A DNA stretch of 64,000 nucleotides from Micromonospora qiuiae. Lineage in GTDB: Bacteria > Actinomycetota > Actinomycetes > Mycobacteriales > Micromonosporaceae. The stretch lies in assembly GCF_016863555.1 (NCBI RefSeq), contig NZ_BOPC01000030.1:58628-122627 (forward strand). Direction: 5' to 3'. A program made the position numbers and the translations under genes. The notes beneath the pieces are model-generated. The model was not told the origin of the DNA. It saw only the letters and a list, made by a program, of their open reading frames with translations, and did not search any database. Of this stretch, positions 55,872 through 64,000 are shown piece by piece; within the stretch, counting starts at the first letter, position 1; the number at the start of each line of letters is the position of its first letter.

Positions 55872-57356
55872 TCAGAGGGAGTTGTCGGCGATGACCTGGC
55901 GGTACCAGTGGGCGCTGCGCTTGAGGACGCGGCGCTGGGTGGGGTAGTCGACGTAGATCAGGCCCCAGCGCTGGTCGTAACCCTCGGCCCACTCGAAGTT
56001 GTCGAGCAGGGACCAGACGTGGAAGCTCTCCAGCGGCACCCCGTCGGTGATGGCCCGGTGGGCGGAGGCCAGGTGGTCGCGGAGGAAGGCGACCCGCTCG
56101 GTGTCCTCGACGGTGCCGTCGGCGGCGAGGAGGTCGGGGGTGGGCAGGCCGTTCTCGGTGACGGTGAGCGGTACCGGGCCGTAGTCGCGGGTGACCCGGG
56201 TCAGGATGTCGTACATGCCCTCCGGGTAGATCTGCTGCCAGCTGGCCTCGGAGGTGGGCCAGCGGCGGACGGTACCGCCGTCGGCGGTGACGTAGATCGG
56301 GGTGTAGTACTGCACCGCGAGCAGGTCGACGGGGGAGGAGATGATGTCCAGGTCGCCGTCGCGGATGCCACGGACCATCCGGCTGCCGGGGCCGAGGTCG
56401 TCCAGCACGTCCTGCGGGTAGCTGCCCTTGAACGCCGAGTCGAGGTAGAGCCGGTTCTCGTAGCCGTCGTACAGGCGGGTGGCCTCCGCGGCGGCGGGGG
56501 AGTCGTCGGCGGGGTAGCACGGGTGCAGGTTGAAGGCCGGACCGATGCGGCCGGTGCCGCTCTCGGCGCGCAGGGCCCGGACCGCGAGGCCGTGGGCGAG
56601 TTGCAGGTGGTGGGCGACGAGGTACGCGGCGTCCGGGTCCTGTCGGCCGGGGGCGTGGTGACCCTGTAGGTAGCCGTTCTGTACGACGGTCTTGGGCTCG
56701 TTGATGGTGAGCCAGACCGGCACCCGGTCGCCGAGTGCGGTGAAGACGGTGGCGGCGTAGTCGGCGAAGCGTTGGGCGACATCGCGGGACTCCCAGCCGC
56801 CGGCGTCCTGCAGCGACTGCGGCAGGTCCCAGTGGAACAGGGTGGCCATCGGGGCGATGCCGCGCTCGTGCAGTCCGTCGACCAATCGACGGTAGAAGTC
56901 GAGGCCGCGTTGGTTGGCGGCGCCGGTGCCGTCGGGCTGGATGCGCGGCCAGGAGATGGAGAACCGGTAGCTGCGCAGCCCCAGGTCGCGCATCAGATCG
57001 AGGTCTTCGGCGTAGCGGTGGTAGTGGTCGGCGGCGACGTCACCGGTGTCGCCGTTGCGGATGCGTCCCGGCGTGTGGCTGAAGGTGTCCCAGACCGACT
57101 CGCCACGGCCGTCCTCCTTGGCGGCGCCTTCGATCTGGTACGCCGAGGTGGCCGCGCCCCAGCCGAAGTCCGGCGGGAAGGGTAACCGGGGGGCGGCGCT
57201 GGCGGCCGGGTCGGTGTGGTCCGTGGGCTCGTCGGACCGGCAGCCGGCGAGAGCGGCGGTGCCGACGGCGGTGGCGCCGACAGCCGGGCCGGCCTGGGTG
57301 GCGGCGGCCGAGAGCGCCGCGCGGCGCAGCAGGTGACGCCTGGTGAGCATCGACAT
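55872..57356 (-). CDS. GH1 family beta-glucosidase, Tat-type lipoprotein
   Basis: 494 residues from the ATG at 57356 with GAGGAG upstream. The N-terminus has a twin-Arg motif (LTRRHLLRRAAL) and a lipobox LAGC (Cys39), so the enzyme is likely exported folded and anchored to the membrane, unusual for GH1 members, which are mostly cytoplasmic. The catalytic domain (about residues 58-490) has the GH1 signature GWGAATSAYQIEGAAKEDGR, acid/base Glu220 in WLTINEPKT and nucleophile Glu401 in LTVTENGLPTP. It would cleave cellobiose or cello-oligosaccharides outside the membrane. A CebR-like operator is 36 bases upstream and a GH48 cellulase is divergent. Confidence 0.92.
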   Translation of the reverse strand: MSMLTRRHLLRRAALSAAATQAGPAVGATAVGTAALAGCRSDEPTDHTDPAASAAPRLPFPPDFGWGAATSAYQIEGAAKEDGRGESVWDTFSHTPGRIRNGDTGDVAADHYHRYAEDLDLMRDLGLRSYRFSISWPRIQPDGTGAANQRGLDFYRRLVDGLHERGIAPMATLFHWDLPQSLQDAGGWESRDVAQRFADYAATVFTALGDRVPVWLTINEPKTVVQNGYLQGHHAPGRQDPDAAYLVAHHLQLAHGLAVRALRAESGTGRIGPAFNLHPCYPADDSPAAAEATRLYDGYENRLYLDSAFKGSYPQDVLDDLGPGSRMVRGIRDGDLDIISSPVDLLAVQYYTPIYVTADGGTVRRWPTSEASWQQIYPEGMYDILTRVTRDYGPVPLTVTENGLPTPDLLAADGTVEDTERVAFLRDHLASAHRAITDGVPLESFHVWSLLDNFEWAEGYDQRWGLIYVDYPTQRRVLKRSAHWYRQVIADNSL

Positions 57357-57391
57357 GGGTTCTCCTCATGGATGGGTTGACCGCCTGAGCC

Positions 57392-57405
57392 CGGGAGCGC
57401 TCCCA
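57392..57405. promoter_or_regulatory. CebR-type operator at the GH1 gene
   Basis: CGGGAGCGCTCCCA matches the 14-base palindrome TGGGAGCGCTCCCA bound by the Streptomyces cellobiose repressor CebR at 13 positions. It is 36 to 49 bases upstream of the GH1 start codon. Confidence 0.85.
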
Positions 57406-57695
57406 ATCAAGGGTAGGGGTAGGCGGTAGCCGCCGAAGCATGATCGTCGCAGAGGGCGGGCAGCCGCGGTGGCGGGGGTGTCAGGTGAGAAGGGAGTGGG
57501 CGTTGCCGGTCGGGGCGTCGGGTGCGGCGGGACCGGGTACGCCGAGTGCCGCGGGCGGACCGTCGGCGCGCGCCCGGGCGGTCGGCGGGGCGGCGCGGAT
57601 GGCGGTCGGCGGGCGGGTCGACTGCCGTGCGGTGCGCGCGGGTGATGCGCGTCTGACCCGTCGGCCTCTTTTCCCATCGTGAACGGGGGTTTAGT

Positions 57696-57728
57696 GTGGG
57701 GACGGGGGAGGGCAACCCCCGTCCCCAC
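57696..57728. terminator. 13-base-pair hairpin in the GH1-GH48 intergenic region
   Basis: GTGGGGACGGGGG (57696-57708) and CCCCCGTCCCCAC (57716-57728) pair perfectly around a 7-base loop. It is in the middle of a 950-base gap between divergent genes. It may isolate the two promoters or end an unseen short transcript. I see no convincing gene in this gap. Confidence 0.55.
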
Positions 57729-57940
57729 CATGTTGCGGTACACGCACGTGCGGATTGGCGTCCCAGTCGTGCGTGTCGCGCGGGAGCCGGGCCACGCGAG
57801 TGGCTGAGGATCCACCTCCCTCCACGTTGGTGGGGCGGCGGCTGACGGCGGTGTCCGGGCTGGCCCGCCGTCGGCCTGTGGGCTTCATCCCCGATGTCGT
57901 GGGCACGACACGGGCGATCTTCGGGTTGGAACTCCGTCGA

Positions 57941-57954
57941 TGGAAGCGCTCCCA
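57941..57954. promoter_or_regulatory. CebR-type operator 1 upstream of the GH48 gene
   Basis: TGGAAGCGCTCCCA matches the CebR palindrome at 13 of 14 positions. It is 353 bases upstream of the GH48 start and about 100 bases before operator 2. Confidence 0.8.
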
Positions 57955-58052
57955 TCGACGTTGCTGCGACTGTAACGCCCGTCACGACTTTGTGAAAGCC
58001 CCAAAACGAGATCGAAACAACTCGGTGTTTCCGGAAACTCCGTCGCTGGTAT

Positions 58053-58066
58053 TGGGAGCGCTTCCA
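58053..58066. promoter_or_regulatory. CebR-type operator 2 upstream of the GH48 gene
   Basis: TGGGAGCGCTTCCA matches the CebR palindrome at 13 of 14 positions and is 241 bases upstream of the GH48 start. Together with operator 1 it flanks a stretch of lower GC (AAACGAGATCGAAACAACTC), which is a likely promoter location. Confidence 0.82.
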
Positions 58067-58306
58067 TGACAGACTGTCGATCGACCGCGTAGAGCCAGGT
58101 ATCGCGTGAGCGCGGGTCGCCGAGGGCATCCGGTGCGTCCGGTACGGCGTCCTGTCAGCAGCGGCAGCCGTTCCACGGCGCCCGCCACCACCGGCCGTCG
58201 GGCCGGAGAGACCACCATCCACTGACGTCGCGCGGCCCTCGTGTCGGCGCAGGCGTCACCGCCGGGGCGGCACGTCCCCGGCCTGGTCCGAGGAGACACC
58301 GCGCAG

Positions 58307-61207
58307 ATGAGGAATCTGGCAAGACGTCGACGGCTGGCGTGGCTCGCCGCCGCGGCACTGGCGCTCGGCGGGGTGGCCCTACCCGCCACCGCCGCGCAGG
58401 CCGCGCCGGCCTGCGACGTGGTCTACACGACCAACGACTGGAGCAACGGCTTCACCGCCAACGTGACCATCAAGAACCTCGGCGACCCGATCAACGGCTG
58501 GACGCTACGGTTCGCCTTCCCCGGCAACCAGCGGGTCACCCAGGGCTGGTCGGCCCGGTGGAGCCAGAGCGGCAACCAGGTCACCGCCACCAACGAGTCC
58601 TACAACGGCAACCTGTCCACCGGCTCGTCGGTCGACATCGGCTTCAACGGCTCGTACACCGGCAGCAACCCGAAGCCGACGTCGTTCTCGATCAACGGGG
58701 TCACCTGTGGTGGCGTCGCGCAGCAGCCTCCGACGGTGAGCCTGTCGGTCCCCGCCGGCCCGTTCGTGGCCCCGGCGACCGTGCCGCTGACCGCCACCGC
58801 GAGCGACCCGGACGGCACGATCGCCCGGGTCGAGTTCTACCGCAACGGGCTGCTGGTCAACACCGACACCACCGCCCCGTACGCGTACACACTGGAGAAC
58901 CTGCCGGCCGGTGACTACACCGTCCAGGCCAAGGCGTACGACAACAGCGGTCTGTCGGCGGTCGCCGAGCGGTCGTTCACCGTCACCGCCGCCACCTCGC
59001 CGGCGCTGGTGGTCACCCCGGCCGCGCTGAGCGTGCCCGAGGGCGGCAGCTCGACGTTCAACGTCAAGCTGAACCGAGCGCCCACCGCGAACGTCGCGGT
59101 GAGCCTGGCGCGTACCGGCGACACGGACATCACCGTCTCGCCGACCTCGCTGACGCTGACCCCGTCCAACTGGAGCACCGGGGTCGACGTGACCGTCCGG
59201 GCCGCCGAGGACGCCGACACCGTCGGCGGCACCGCCACCATCACCGCCTCGGCCACCGGCTACACCTCGGCCTCGGTCACCGTCACCGAAATCGACAACG
59301 ACGTGCCCGGCGGCGACGGCGAGTACGTCCAGCGCTTCCTGGCCCAGTACGGCAAGATCAAGAACTCGGGGTACTTCAGCCCCGAGGGCGTGCCGTACCA
59401 CTCCATCGAGACGCTCATCGTCGAGGCGCCGGACCACGGCCACGAGACCACCTCCGAGGCGTTCAGCTTCTGGCTGTGGCTGGAGGCGTACTACGGGCGG
59501 GTGACCCAGAACTGGGCGCCGTTCAACAACGCCTGGACGGTGATGGAGAAGTACATCATCCCGTCCGCGGCCGACCAGCCGACCGCCGGTTCCGCCGGCG
59601 ACGCCACCTACGCCGCCGAGCATGACCTGCCCAGCCAGTACCCGTCTCAGCTGGACTCCAACGTGCCGGTGGGCAAGGACCCGCTGCGCTCGGAACTCCA
59701 GCAGACCTACGGCACCGGCTCGATCTACGGCATGCACTGGCTGCTGGACGTGGACAACGTCTACGGCTACGGCCGCTGCGGCGACGGCACCACCCGGCCG
59801 GCGTACATCAACACCTTCCAGCGCGGCACCCAGGAGTCGGTGTGGGAGACCGTGCCGCAGCCGTCCTGCGACACCTTCCGCCACGGCGGCCAGTACGGCT
59901 ACCTGGATCTGTTCATCAAGGAGTCGCAGGCCCCGGCCAAGCAGTGGAAGTACACCAACGCCCCGGACGCCGACGCCCGGGCCGTGCAGGCCGCGTACTG
60001 GGCCCTGACCTGGGCCAAGGAGCAGAACAAGCAGGCCGACGTGGCGGCCACCGTGACCAAGGCCGCAAAGATGGGCGACTACCTGCGGTACGCCCTGTTC
60101 GACAAGTACTTCAAGCGGATCGGCAACTGCGTCGGGGCCAGCGCCTGCCCGGCGGGCAACGGCCGCGACTCCGCCCACTACCTGCTCTCCTGGTACTACG
60201 CCTGGGGCGGGGCGTACGAGACCAGCCAGAACTGGTCGTGGCGGATCGGCTCCAGCCACAGCCACTTCGGCTACCAGAACCCGTTCGCGGCCTGGGCGCT
60301 GACCAACGTCAACGAGCTCAAGCCTCGCTCGGCCTCGGCGGCGGCGGACTGGACCAACAGCCTCAACCGGCAGTTGGAGCTCTACACCTGGCTCCAGTCG
60401 GCAGAGGGCGGCATCGCCGGTGGCGCGACCAACAGCTGGGGTGGGCACTACGGCACGCCGCCGGCCGGCACGGCCACCTTCTACGGCATGTTCTACGACG
60501 AGGACCCGGTCTACAACGACCCGCCGTCGAACCAGTGGTTCGGCATGCAGGCCTGGTCGATGCAGCGCATCGCCGAGCTGTACCTGGTCACCGGCAACGC
60601 CAAGGCCAAGGCGCTGCTGGACAAGTGGGTGCCGTGGGCCATCGCCAACACCACGCTGGGCACCAACTGGTCCATCCCGTCGGACCTGAAGTGGACCGGC
60701 CAGCCCAACAACTGGAACCCGAACAACCCGCAGCCGAACACCAACCTGCACGTCGAGGTGACGGTCAAGGGCCAGGACGTCGGCGTCGCCGCCGCCTACG
60801 CCCGCACGCTCATCGCGTACGCGGCGAAGTCGGGTGACACCACGGCGAAGAACACCGCCAAGGGGCTGCTGGACGCGCTGCACGCGGCCAGCGACGCGCA
60901 GGGCGTGTCGACGGTGGAGAAGCGCGGCGACTACCGGCGCTTCGACGACGTCTACGACGCCGCCACCGGGCAGGGCCTGTACATCCCGCCGGGCTGGACC
61001 GGCCGGATGCCCAACGGCGACCAGATCGCCCCGGGCAAGAGCTTCGTCGACATCCGGTCGTTCTACAAGAACGACCCGGCGTGGCCGAAGGTCCAGGCGT
61101 ACCTGGACGGCGGACCGGAGCCGGAGTTCCGTTACCACCGGTTCTGGGCCCAGGCGGACGTCGCCATGGCGTACGCCGACTACGGAAAGCTGTTCCCCAA
61201 CGGCTGA
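58307..61207 (+). CDS. CBM2-GH48 exocellulase (reducing-end cellobiohydrolase)
   Basis: 966 residues from the ATG at 58307 (GAGGAG about 11 bases upstream). A signal peptide ([20 protein letters not shown] ... AQAA) is followed by a family 2 cellulose-binding module (about 35-140; [40 protein letters not shown]), an Ig-like domain (about 145-235), a Calx-beta-like domain (about 240-340) and the GH48 catalytic domain (about 345-966). GH48 motifs include [20 protein letters not shown], with the proton-donor Glu, and [20 protein letters not shown]. It processively releases cellobiose from cellulose chain ends outside the cell. CebR-like operators lie upstream. Confidence 0.95.
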   Translation: MRNLARRRRLAWLAAAALALGGVALPATAAQAAPACDVVYTTNDWSNGFTANVTIKNLGDPINGWTLRFAFPGNQRVTQGWSARWSQSGNQVTATNESYNGNLSTGSSVDIGFNGSYTGSNPKPTSFSINGVTCGGVAQQPPTVSLSVPAGPFVAPATVPLTATASDPDGTIARVEFYRNGLLVNTDTTAPYAYTLENLPAGDYTVQAKAYDNSGLSAVAERSFTVTAATSPALVVTPAALSVPEGGSSTFNVKLNRAPTANVAVSLARTGDTDITVSPTSLTLTPSNWSTGVDVTVRAAEDADTVGGTATITASATGYTSASVTVTEIDNDVPGGDGEYVQRFLAQYGKIKNSGYFSPEGVPYHSIETLIVEAPDHGHETTSEAFSFWLWLEAYYGRVTQNWAPFNNAWTVMEKYIIPSAADQPTAGSAGDATYAAEHDLPSQYPSQLDSNVPVGKDPLRSELQQTYGTGSIYGMHWLLDVDNVYGYGRCGDGTTRPAYINTFQRGTQESVWETVPQPSCDTFRHGGQYGYLDLFIKESQAPAKQWKYTNAPDADARAVQAAYWALTWAKEQNKQADVAATVTKAAKMGDYLRYALFDKYFKRIGNCVGASACPAGNGRDSAHYLLSWYYAWGGAYETSQNWSWRIGSSHSHFGYQNPFAAWALTNVNELKPRSASAAADWTNSLNRQLELYTWLQSAEGGIAGGATNSWGGHYGTPPAGTATFYGMFYDEDPVYNDPPSNQWFGMQAWSMQRIAELYLVTGNAKAKALLDKWVPWAIANTTLGTNWSIPSDLKWTGQPNNWNPNNPQPNTNLHVEVTVKGQDVGVAAAYARTLIAYAAKSGDTTAKNTAKGLLDALHAASDAQGVSTVEKRGDYRRFDDVYDAATGQGLYIPPGWTGRMPNGDQIAPGKSFVDIRSFYKNDPAWPKVQAYLDGGPEPEFRYHRFWAQADVAMAYADYGKLFPNG

Positions 61208-61215
61208 GTGAACTC

Positions 61216-61242
61216 CTCCGGGTGGGTTGCACCCACCCGGAG
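61216..61242 (+). terminator. Terminator hairpin after the GH48 gene
   Basis: CTCCGGGTGGG (61216-61226) and CCCACCCGGAG (61232-61242) form a perfect 11-base-pair stem with a 5-base loop, nine bases beyond the stop. A second stem GGCCTGAC/GTCAGGCC follows at about 61283-61306. Confidence 0.85.
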
Positions 61243-61448
61243 GCTTCGGCCGGGCCTCGGGGGTAGAGGCAGGTCCGGTCGGCGGCCTGACGCCCACGGT
61301 CAGGCCGGGGTGGGTCGGCCCCTCTGGCCGACGCAGCGGAGCGGTCGGCCCACCCCATTTCGCCACTTGAGGAGCACCACGCAGATCGCGAAAAAAGTCA
61401 CCGCCCCGGTACCACACTTCGGCCGGGAACGGAGTAACGTACATCACC

Positions 61449-61484
61449 GGAGAGGCCGCTCCCCCCGTGGCGGCCTCTCCCTTT
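61449..61484 (+). terminator. Rho-independent terminator
   Basis: GGAGAGGCCGC (61449-61459) and GCGGCCTCTCC (61470-61480) form a perfect 11-base-pair stem, followed by CTTTT on the plus strand. It is a few bases before the end of the convergent DUF3159 gene; a short unseen plus-strand transcript or read-through from GH48 would be stopped here. Confidence 0.85.
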
Positions 61485-61496
61485 TGCTTCCACCGC

Positions 61497-62189
61497 TCAA
61501 CTCTTCGGCGCCGCGACCTCGGCGACTTGCGGCGGCACCGGATGCCGCAGCCCCGGATGGCCGGCCGGCAGCGACCGGCGCACCACCGCCCAGCTGACCG
61601 CCAACGTCGCGGCCACCAGCGGCCAGGTCAGCCCGACCCGGGCCGCGGCCAACGCGAGCACCTGCCCACCGAGGTACAGCGGCAGGAACACCGCCACCCG
61701 CAGCACGTAGCTCGCCGTCCAGACCCAACTGCCCCGGCCGTACGCCCGCAGTAGCGCCGGGTCGCGGCGCCACCGCCCACGCTGCCCGAGTACGGCGCCG
61801 ACCACCACTCCGAGCAGCGGCCAGCGCACCACGATGCTGACCACCCACACCAGGGCGCTGGCCGCGTTGGCCAGCAGCTGTACGAGGAAGAAGTCCTCGG
61901 CGCGCCCGGTGCGTACCACGATGATCGCGGCCACGCAGACGGCGAGCAGCCCGATCAGCACCGACCGGGGACGGTGGCCGCGCCGCAGCCGCCACCCGGC
62001 CAGCAGCACCCCGGCGGCCAGGGCCGCGACCACCCCGGCGGTGACCGAGCGCCCGGCCAACAGCCAGCCCACCGTGAAGGCGACCGGCGGCAGGGTCGCG
62101 TCCAGCGCGCCGCGGCGCCCGCCGAGCAGATCGGCCAGCGACTCCGGGCGCCCGACGGCCGTGTCCCGCTGCGACGTACCGGTCACCAT
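61497..62189 (-). CDS. DUF3159 family membrane protein
   Basis: 230 residues with five to six hydrophobic segments. ESLADLLGGRRGALDATLPP at the N-terminus, then VRTGRAEDFFLVQLLANAAS and GSWVWTASYVLRVAVFLPLY, are the features of the actinobacterial DUF3159 family. Function is unknown. Genes of this family are commonly located near trk potassium-uptake or cell-division genes in other actinomycetes, but here it stands next to a PAP2 phosphatase gene in divergent orientation. Confidence 0.88.
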   Translation of the reverse strand: MVTGTSQRDTAVGRPESLADLLGGRRGALDATLPPVAFTVGWLLAGRSVTAGVVAALAAGVLLAGWRLRRGHRPRSVLIGLLAVCVAAIIVVRTGRAEDFFLVQLLANAASALVWVVSIVVRWPLLGVVVGAVLGQRGRWRRDPALLRAYGRGSWVWTASYVLRVAVFLPLYLGGQVLALAAARVGLTWPLVAATLAVSWAVVRRSLPAGHPGLRHPVPPQVAEVAAPKS

Positions 62190-62270
62190 GCCCTCCCTCG
62201 CCTGCGTCCCAACCTATCCCGACGCCCCTGGCGGGCCACCGGCCGACCGATGCGGGTGGGCCGTTAAGTT

Positions 62271-63158
62271 GTGCGGGTGCGCGTGACGCCGAGGGGTGGG
62301 ACTGCGGTCTGGCTGGTCGTGCTGGCCCTCGTCCAGACGCTGGCCTTCATCGTCGTCTGGCGATTCGCCCTTCATACCGGGACCGGGCAGTGGATCGACA
62401 CGGTGGCGCTCACCGGCAACCGGATCGGCCGCGACCACATCGAGGCGCCGGTCAACCGCCTGCTCCACGCCATGTCCGTGGTGTCGCTGCTGGCGGCCAC
62501 CCTGATGATCGGGTTCATCGCGTTGATCCGTGGCCGGGTCGCCCTGGCCGTCGCGGCCACCCTGCTGATCGCCGGGGCCAACGTCACCACCCAGGTGCTC
62601 AAGTACGCCCTGGCCCGTCCCGACTACGGCGTCGACCCGGAGCGGGCGTTCCTGGGCAACAGCCTGCCCAGCGGTCACACCACGGTCGCCGCCTCGGTGG
62701 CGGTGGCGCTGGTGCTCGTCCTGCCGCCCAGGGTGCGTCCCTTCGCCGCCGTGGTCGGCGCCGGCTACGCGGCGGCAGCCGGGGTGGCCACCCTGTCGGC
62801 GAGCTGGCACCGGCCCAGCGACGCCGTGGCCGCGTTCCTCGTGGTCGGGGTGTGGGCGGCGCTGGCCGGGCTGCTGCTGCTGACCACCCAACGGAAGCGG
62901 GCGCAGGTGGCCTCGGCCGACGCGCACCGCCTCACCGCGCTGCTGCTCGGCGTCGGTGGCCTGCTGGCGATCGCCGGCTGCGCGCTGGCGCTATGGTTGC
63001 TGCTGGATCAGCGCACCGTTCCGGCGGCCGCGTTGGGCCGTCGGCCGCTGTTCCTCGGCTACGGCGGCAGCGCCGCCGGCATCGCCGGCACGATGGGCGT
63101 GGTGATGGCGCTGGTGCTCTCCGCCGTGCATCGCCTCGTCCCCCGCTACCAGGGTTGA
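62271..63158 (+). CDS. PAP2 superfamily membrane phosphatase
   Basis: 295 residues from a GTG at 62271. The three PAP2 motifs are present: KYALARPDYG (KX6RP-like), SLPSGHTTVAAS (PSGH) and SASWHRPSDAVAAF (SRX5HX3D-like, with Trp-His). Eight to nine membrane segments surround them. Family members dephosphorylate lipid phosphates such as phosphatidic acid or undecaprenyl pyrophosphate at the outer membrane face. Single gene with a 24-base spacer-like region before a truncated gene. Confidence 0.9.
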   Translation: MRVRVTPRGGTAVWLVVLALVQTLAFIVVWRFALHTGTGQWIDTVALTGNRIGRDHIEAPVNRLLHAMSVVSLLAATLMIGFIALIRGRVALAVAATLLIAGANVTTQVLKYALARPDYGVDPERAFLGNSLPSGHTTVAASVAVALVLVLPPRVRPFAAVVGAGYAAAAGVATLSASWHRPSDAVAAFLVVGVWAALAGLLLLTTQRKRAQVASADAHRLTALLLGVGGLLAIAGCALALWLLLDQRTVPAAALGRRPLFLGYGGSAAGIAGTMGVVMALVLSAVHRLVPRYQG

Positions 63159-63191
63159 CCCGACCGCAGCGGGCGAAGGAGCGGAGGCGAC

Positions 63192-63515
63192 GTGGAGCAG
63201 GTTCGGGCGGCTTTCCGTGACGAGTGCGTGCGGCTGGGCGAGGTGTTGGCCAGTCTCGATCCGGCTGATCTCGATCGGCCGACCGGCTGCGTGCCGTGGA
63301 CGGTGGCCGCACTGATGGAGTTCCCGCATACCCGCGTGGTGGAGGTCGGGGTGCACGGTCTGGACCTGGCCGCGGCGCTGGACCGGCCACCATGGCTGAC
63401 CGCGACCGCGGGCCGGGTGATCGCCGACCTGCTCACCGGTGGGCGCCGCACTCGCCCACGCGGGGCTGCCGCTGCTTTCCTTCGGCCGCCCCTCGAGCGT
63501 CGATCACGAGGTTAG
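63192..63515 (+). pseudogene. Maleylpyruvate isomerase/mycothiol-dependent DinB-like gene, deleted and frameshifted
   Basis: The frame begins VEQVRAAFRDECVRLGEVLA and continues to CVPWTVAALMEF, the N-terminus of the MDMPI/DinB-like family, then jumps to HTRVVEVGVHGLDLAAALDR and PPWLTATAGRVIADLLTGG, the segment near the end of the MDMPI_N domain. About 70-100 residues between are missing. After LLTGG the correct continuation (ALAHAGLPLLSFGRPSSV) is in another frame. Downstream, the sequence ends at an IS30-end relic. Non-functional. Confidence 0.75.
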
Positions 63516-63533
63516 CCACAGTAATTGATCTCC
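63499..63533. repeat. Relic of an IS30-type terminal inverted repeat
   Basis: GTCGATCACGAGGTTAGCCA and the next 15 bases match the left end of the IS30 element at 38449 (GTTGATCATGAGGTTAGCGG) at about 80% of positions. No transposase sequence is beside it, so this is a solo end left after deletion or a different, decayed member. Confidence 0.6.
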
Positions 63534-63610
63534 ATACTGTCGTAAGCACCTGATCAGAGGTCCTGCCGCTAAGAGCGATCGGCAACCGGGCGGGGTCGCC
63601 CCGCCCGCAG

Positions 63611-63830
63611 GACACCGCAAGTCGCGGTCTCAACCGGCCCGGAAACCCCAACATCCGGCAACCCGCGCCACCCACAGCGCCGAACACTGCGACACGCCGC
63701 AACCCGCGCCACCCACGCGCACCCGGACACCCCGACATACCGCAACTCGCGCTGCCCACACCCCCAGCAACCGCGACCACCACGCCCGGCCCCACCTCGC
63801 CGCCACCACCTGACTGCCGGTCACTCTGGC
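63611..63830. repeat. Dispersed about 200-base repeat, copy B
   Basis: This copy aligns with 38190-38400: CAACCGGCCCGGAAACCCCA here, CAACCGGTCCGGAAAGCCCA there, then several GCAACCCGCGC units and the end CTCGCCGCCACCACCTGAC. As at the first locus it is near an IS30 end. No gene is seen in the 485 bases from 63516 to the right edge. Confidence 0.65.
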
Positions 63831-63909
63831 TCCCCGGGGTGTCCCGGGTCCAGAAGATGTCGCTGCTGGCCGCTGTCGAGCTGACCCGTCTGCGCTATCA
63901 CCACCCCTG

Positions 63910-64000
63910 CGCCCAACGGCGGGCACCATTCCGGCGCCTAACGGCGGGCACCATTCCGGCGCCTAACGGCGGGCACCATTCCGGCGCCTAACGGCGGGCA
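63910..64000. repeat. 25-base tandem repeat running out of the window
   Basis: Units CGCCTAACGGCGGGCACCAT+TCCGG start at 63910 (one change), 63935 and 63960; a fourth is cut by the right edge after 16 bases. There are no spacers. The total copy number is not visible. Confidence 0.9.

Noticed and set aside
57440..58069. Several short open frames in the GH1-GH48 gap.
   Set aside because: They are Arg/Gly-rich, overlap operators and a hairpin, and resemble no protein; the gap is treated as regulatory.
58505..61447. A 980-codon open frame on the minus strand opposite the GH48 gene.
   Set aside because: It is a composition artefact: Arg/Gly/Val-rich, no motif, no ribosome site, and GH48 on the other strand is unmistakable.
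63910..64000. Possible CRISPR array at the right edge.
   Set aside because: Units are contiguous without spacers; it is a tandem repeat.

Overview
The window is high-GC DNA whose gene content is typical of an actinomycete, most likely a Micromonospora or close relative. Evidence: many GTG/TTG starts with GGAGG-type ribosome sites; actinobacterial families (DUF1707, DUF397, DUF3159, a conservon-type sensor kinase with a Roadblock protein, LpqY-SugABC, a SARP remnant); CebR-type operators at cellulase genes; and the AAGGGCCCCCTT double-hairpin repeat that I recall from Micromonospora and Salinispora intergenic DNA. The assignment is by inference, without any database search. I found no rRNA, tRNA or CRISPR array.

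Layout. 1-5.6 kb (minus strand): LacI regulator, sugar-binding lipoprotein, two permeases and a GH31 alpha-xylosidase cut by the left edge, probably a xyloglucan-oligosaccharide uptake operon. 5.8-8.2 kb: a YdjM-type membrane protein, a DUF1707 protein and a secreted fascin-like protein. 8.4-14.6 kb: an alpha-glucan locus (GT4 glycosyltransferase, glycogen-debranching-type enzyme, divergent GH63-like hydrolase). 14.7-15.4 kb: a TetR regulator. 15.4-25.6 kb is a gene graveyard: an IS5-type transposase relic, a frameshifted DNRLRE/RHS polymorphic-toxin gene fused by deletion to an immunity-gene tail, a decayed group II intron with an intact-looking domain V, a signal-peptidase-like lipoprotein lacking both catalytic residues, and pieces of SARP, TetR and MarR regulators around a few intact genes. 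25.6-32.3 kb: a double-VOC protein, a DUF559 protein between two related hairpins, and a complete lpqY-sugA-sugB-sugC trehalose-type ABC operon.

32.4-37.6 kb (minus strand): a second sugar ABC importer ending in a sugar-acid dehydratase, with a clear promoter and two TTGCAT/ATGCAA inverted repeats but no local regulator. 37.7-39.7 kb: a DUF397 protein, tandem and dispersed repeats and a complete IS30-family element. 40.1-46.9 kb: housekeeping-type single genes (alpha/beta hydrolase, double RidA with divergent HxlR regulator, epimerase, winged-helix protein, HAD phosphatase, GNAT, WrbA). 47-49.2 kb: a fused anthranilate synthase preceded by a trp-type leader peptide and hairpin. 49.3-55.7 kb: a sugar kinase, a conservon-like kinase/Roadblock pair, a truncated VOC gene and an MFS transporter. 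55.8-61.2 kb: a divergent cellulose module, a GH1 beta-glucosidase lipoprotein and a CBM2-GH48 exocellulase, with three CebR-like operators between them. 61.5-64 kb: a DUF3159 protein, a PAP2 phosphatase, a broken mycothiol-dependent isomerase gene ending at an IS30-end relic, and repeats running to the right edge.

The overall theme is plant-polysaccharide and alpha-glucan metabolism: three sugar ABC importers, four glycoside-hydrolase-type genes (GH31, GH63-like, GH1, GH48) plus a debranching enzyme, and sugar kinase and dehydratase functions, interrupted by one decayed accessory island.
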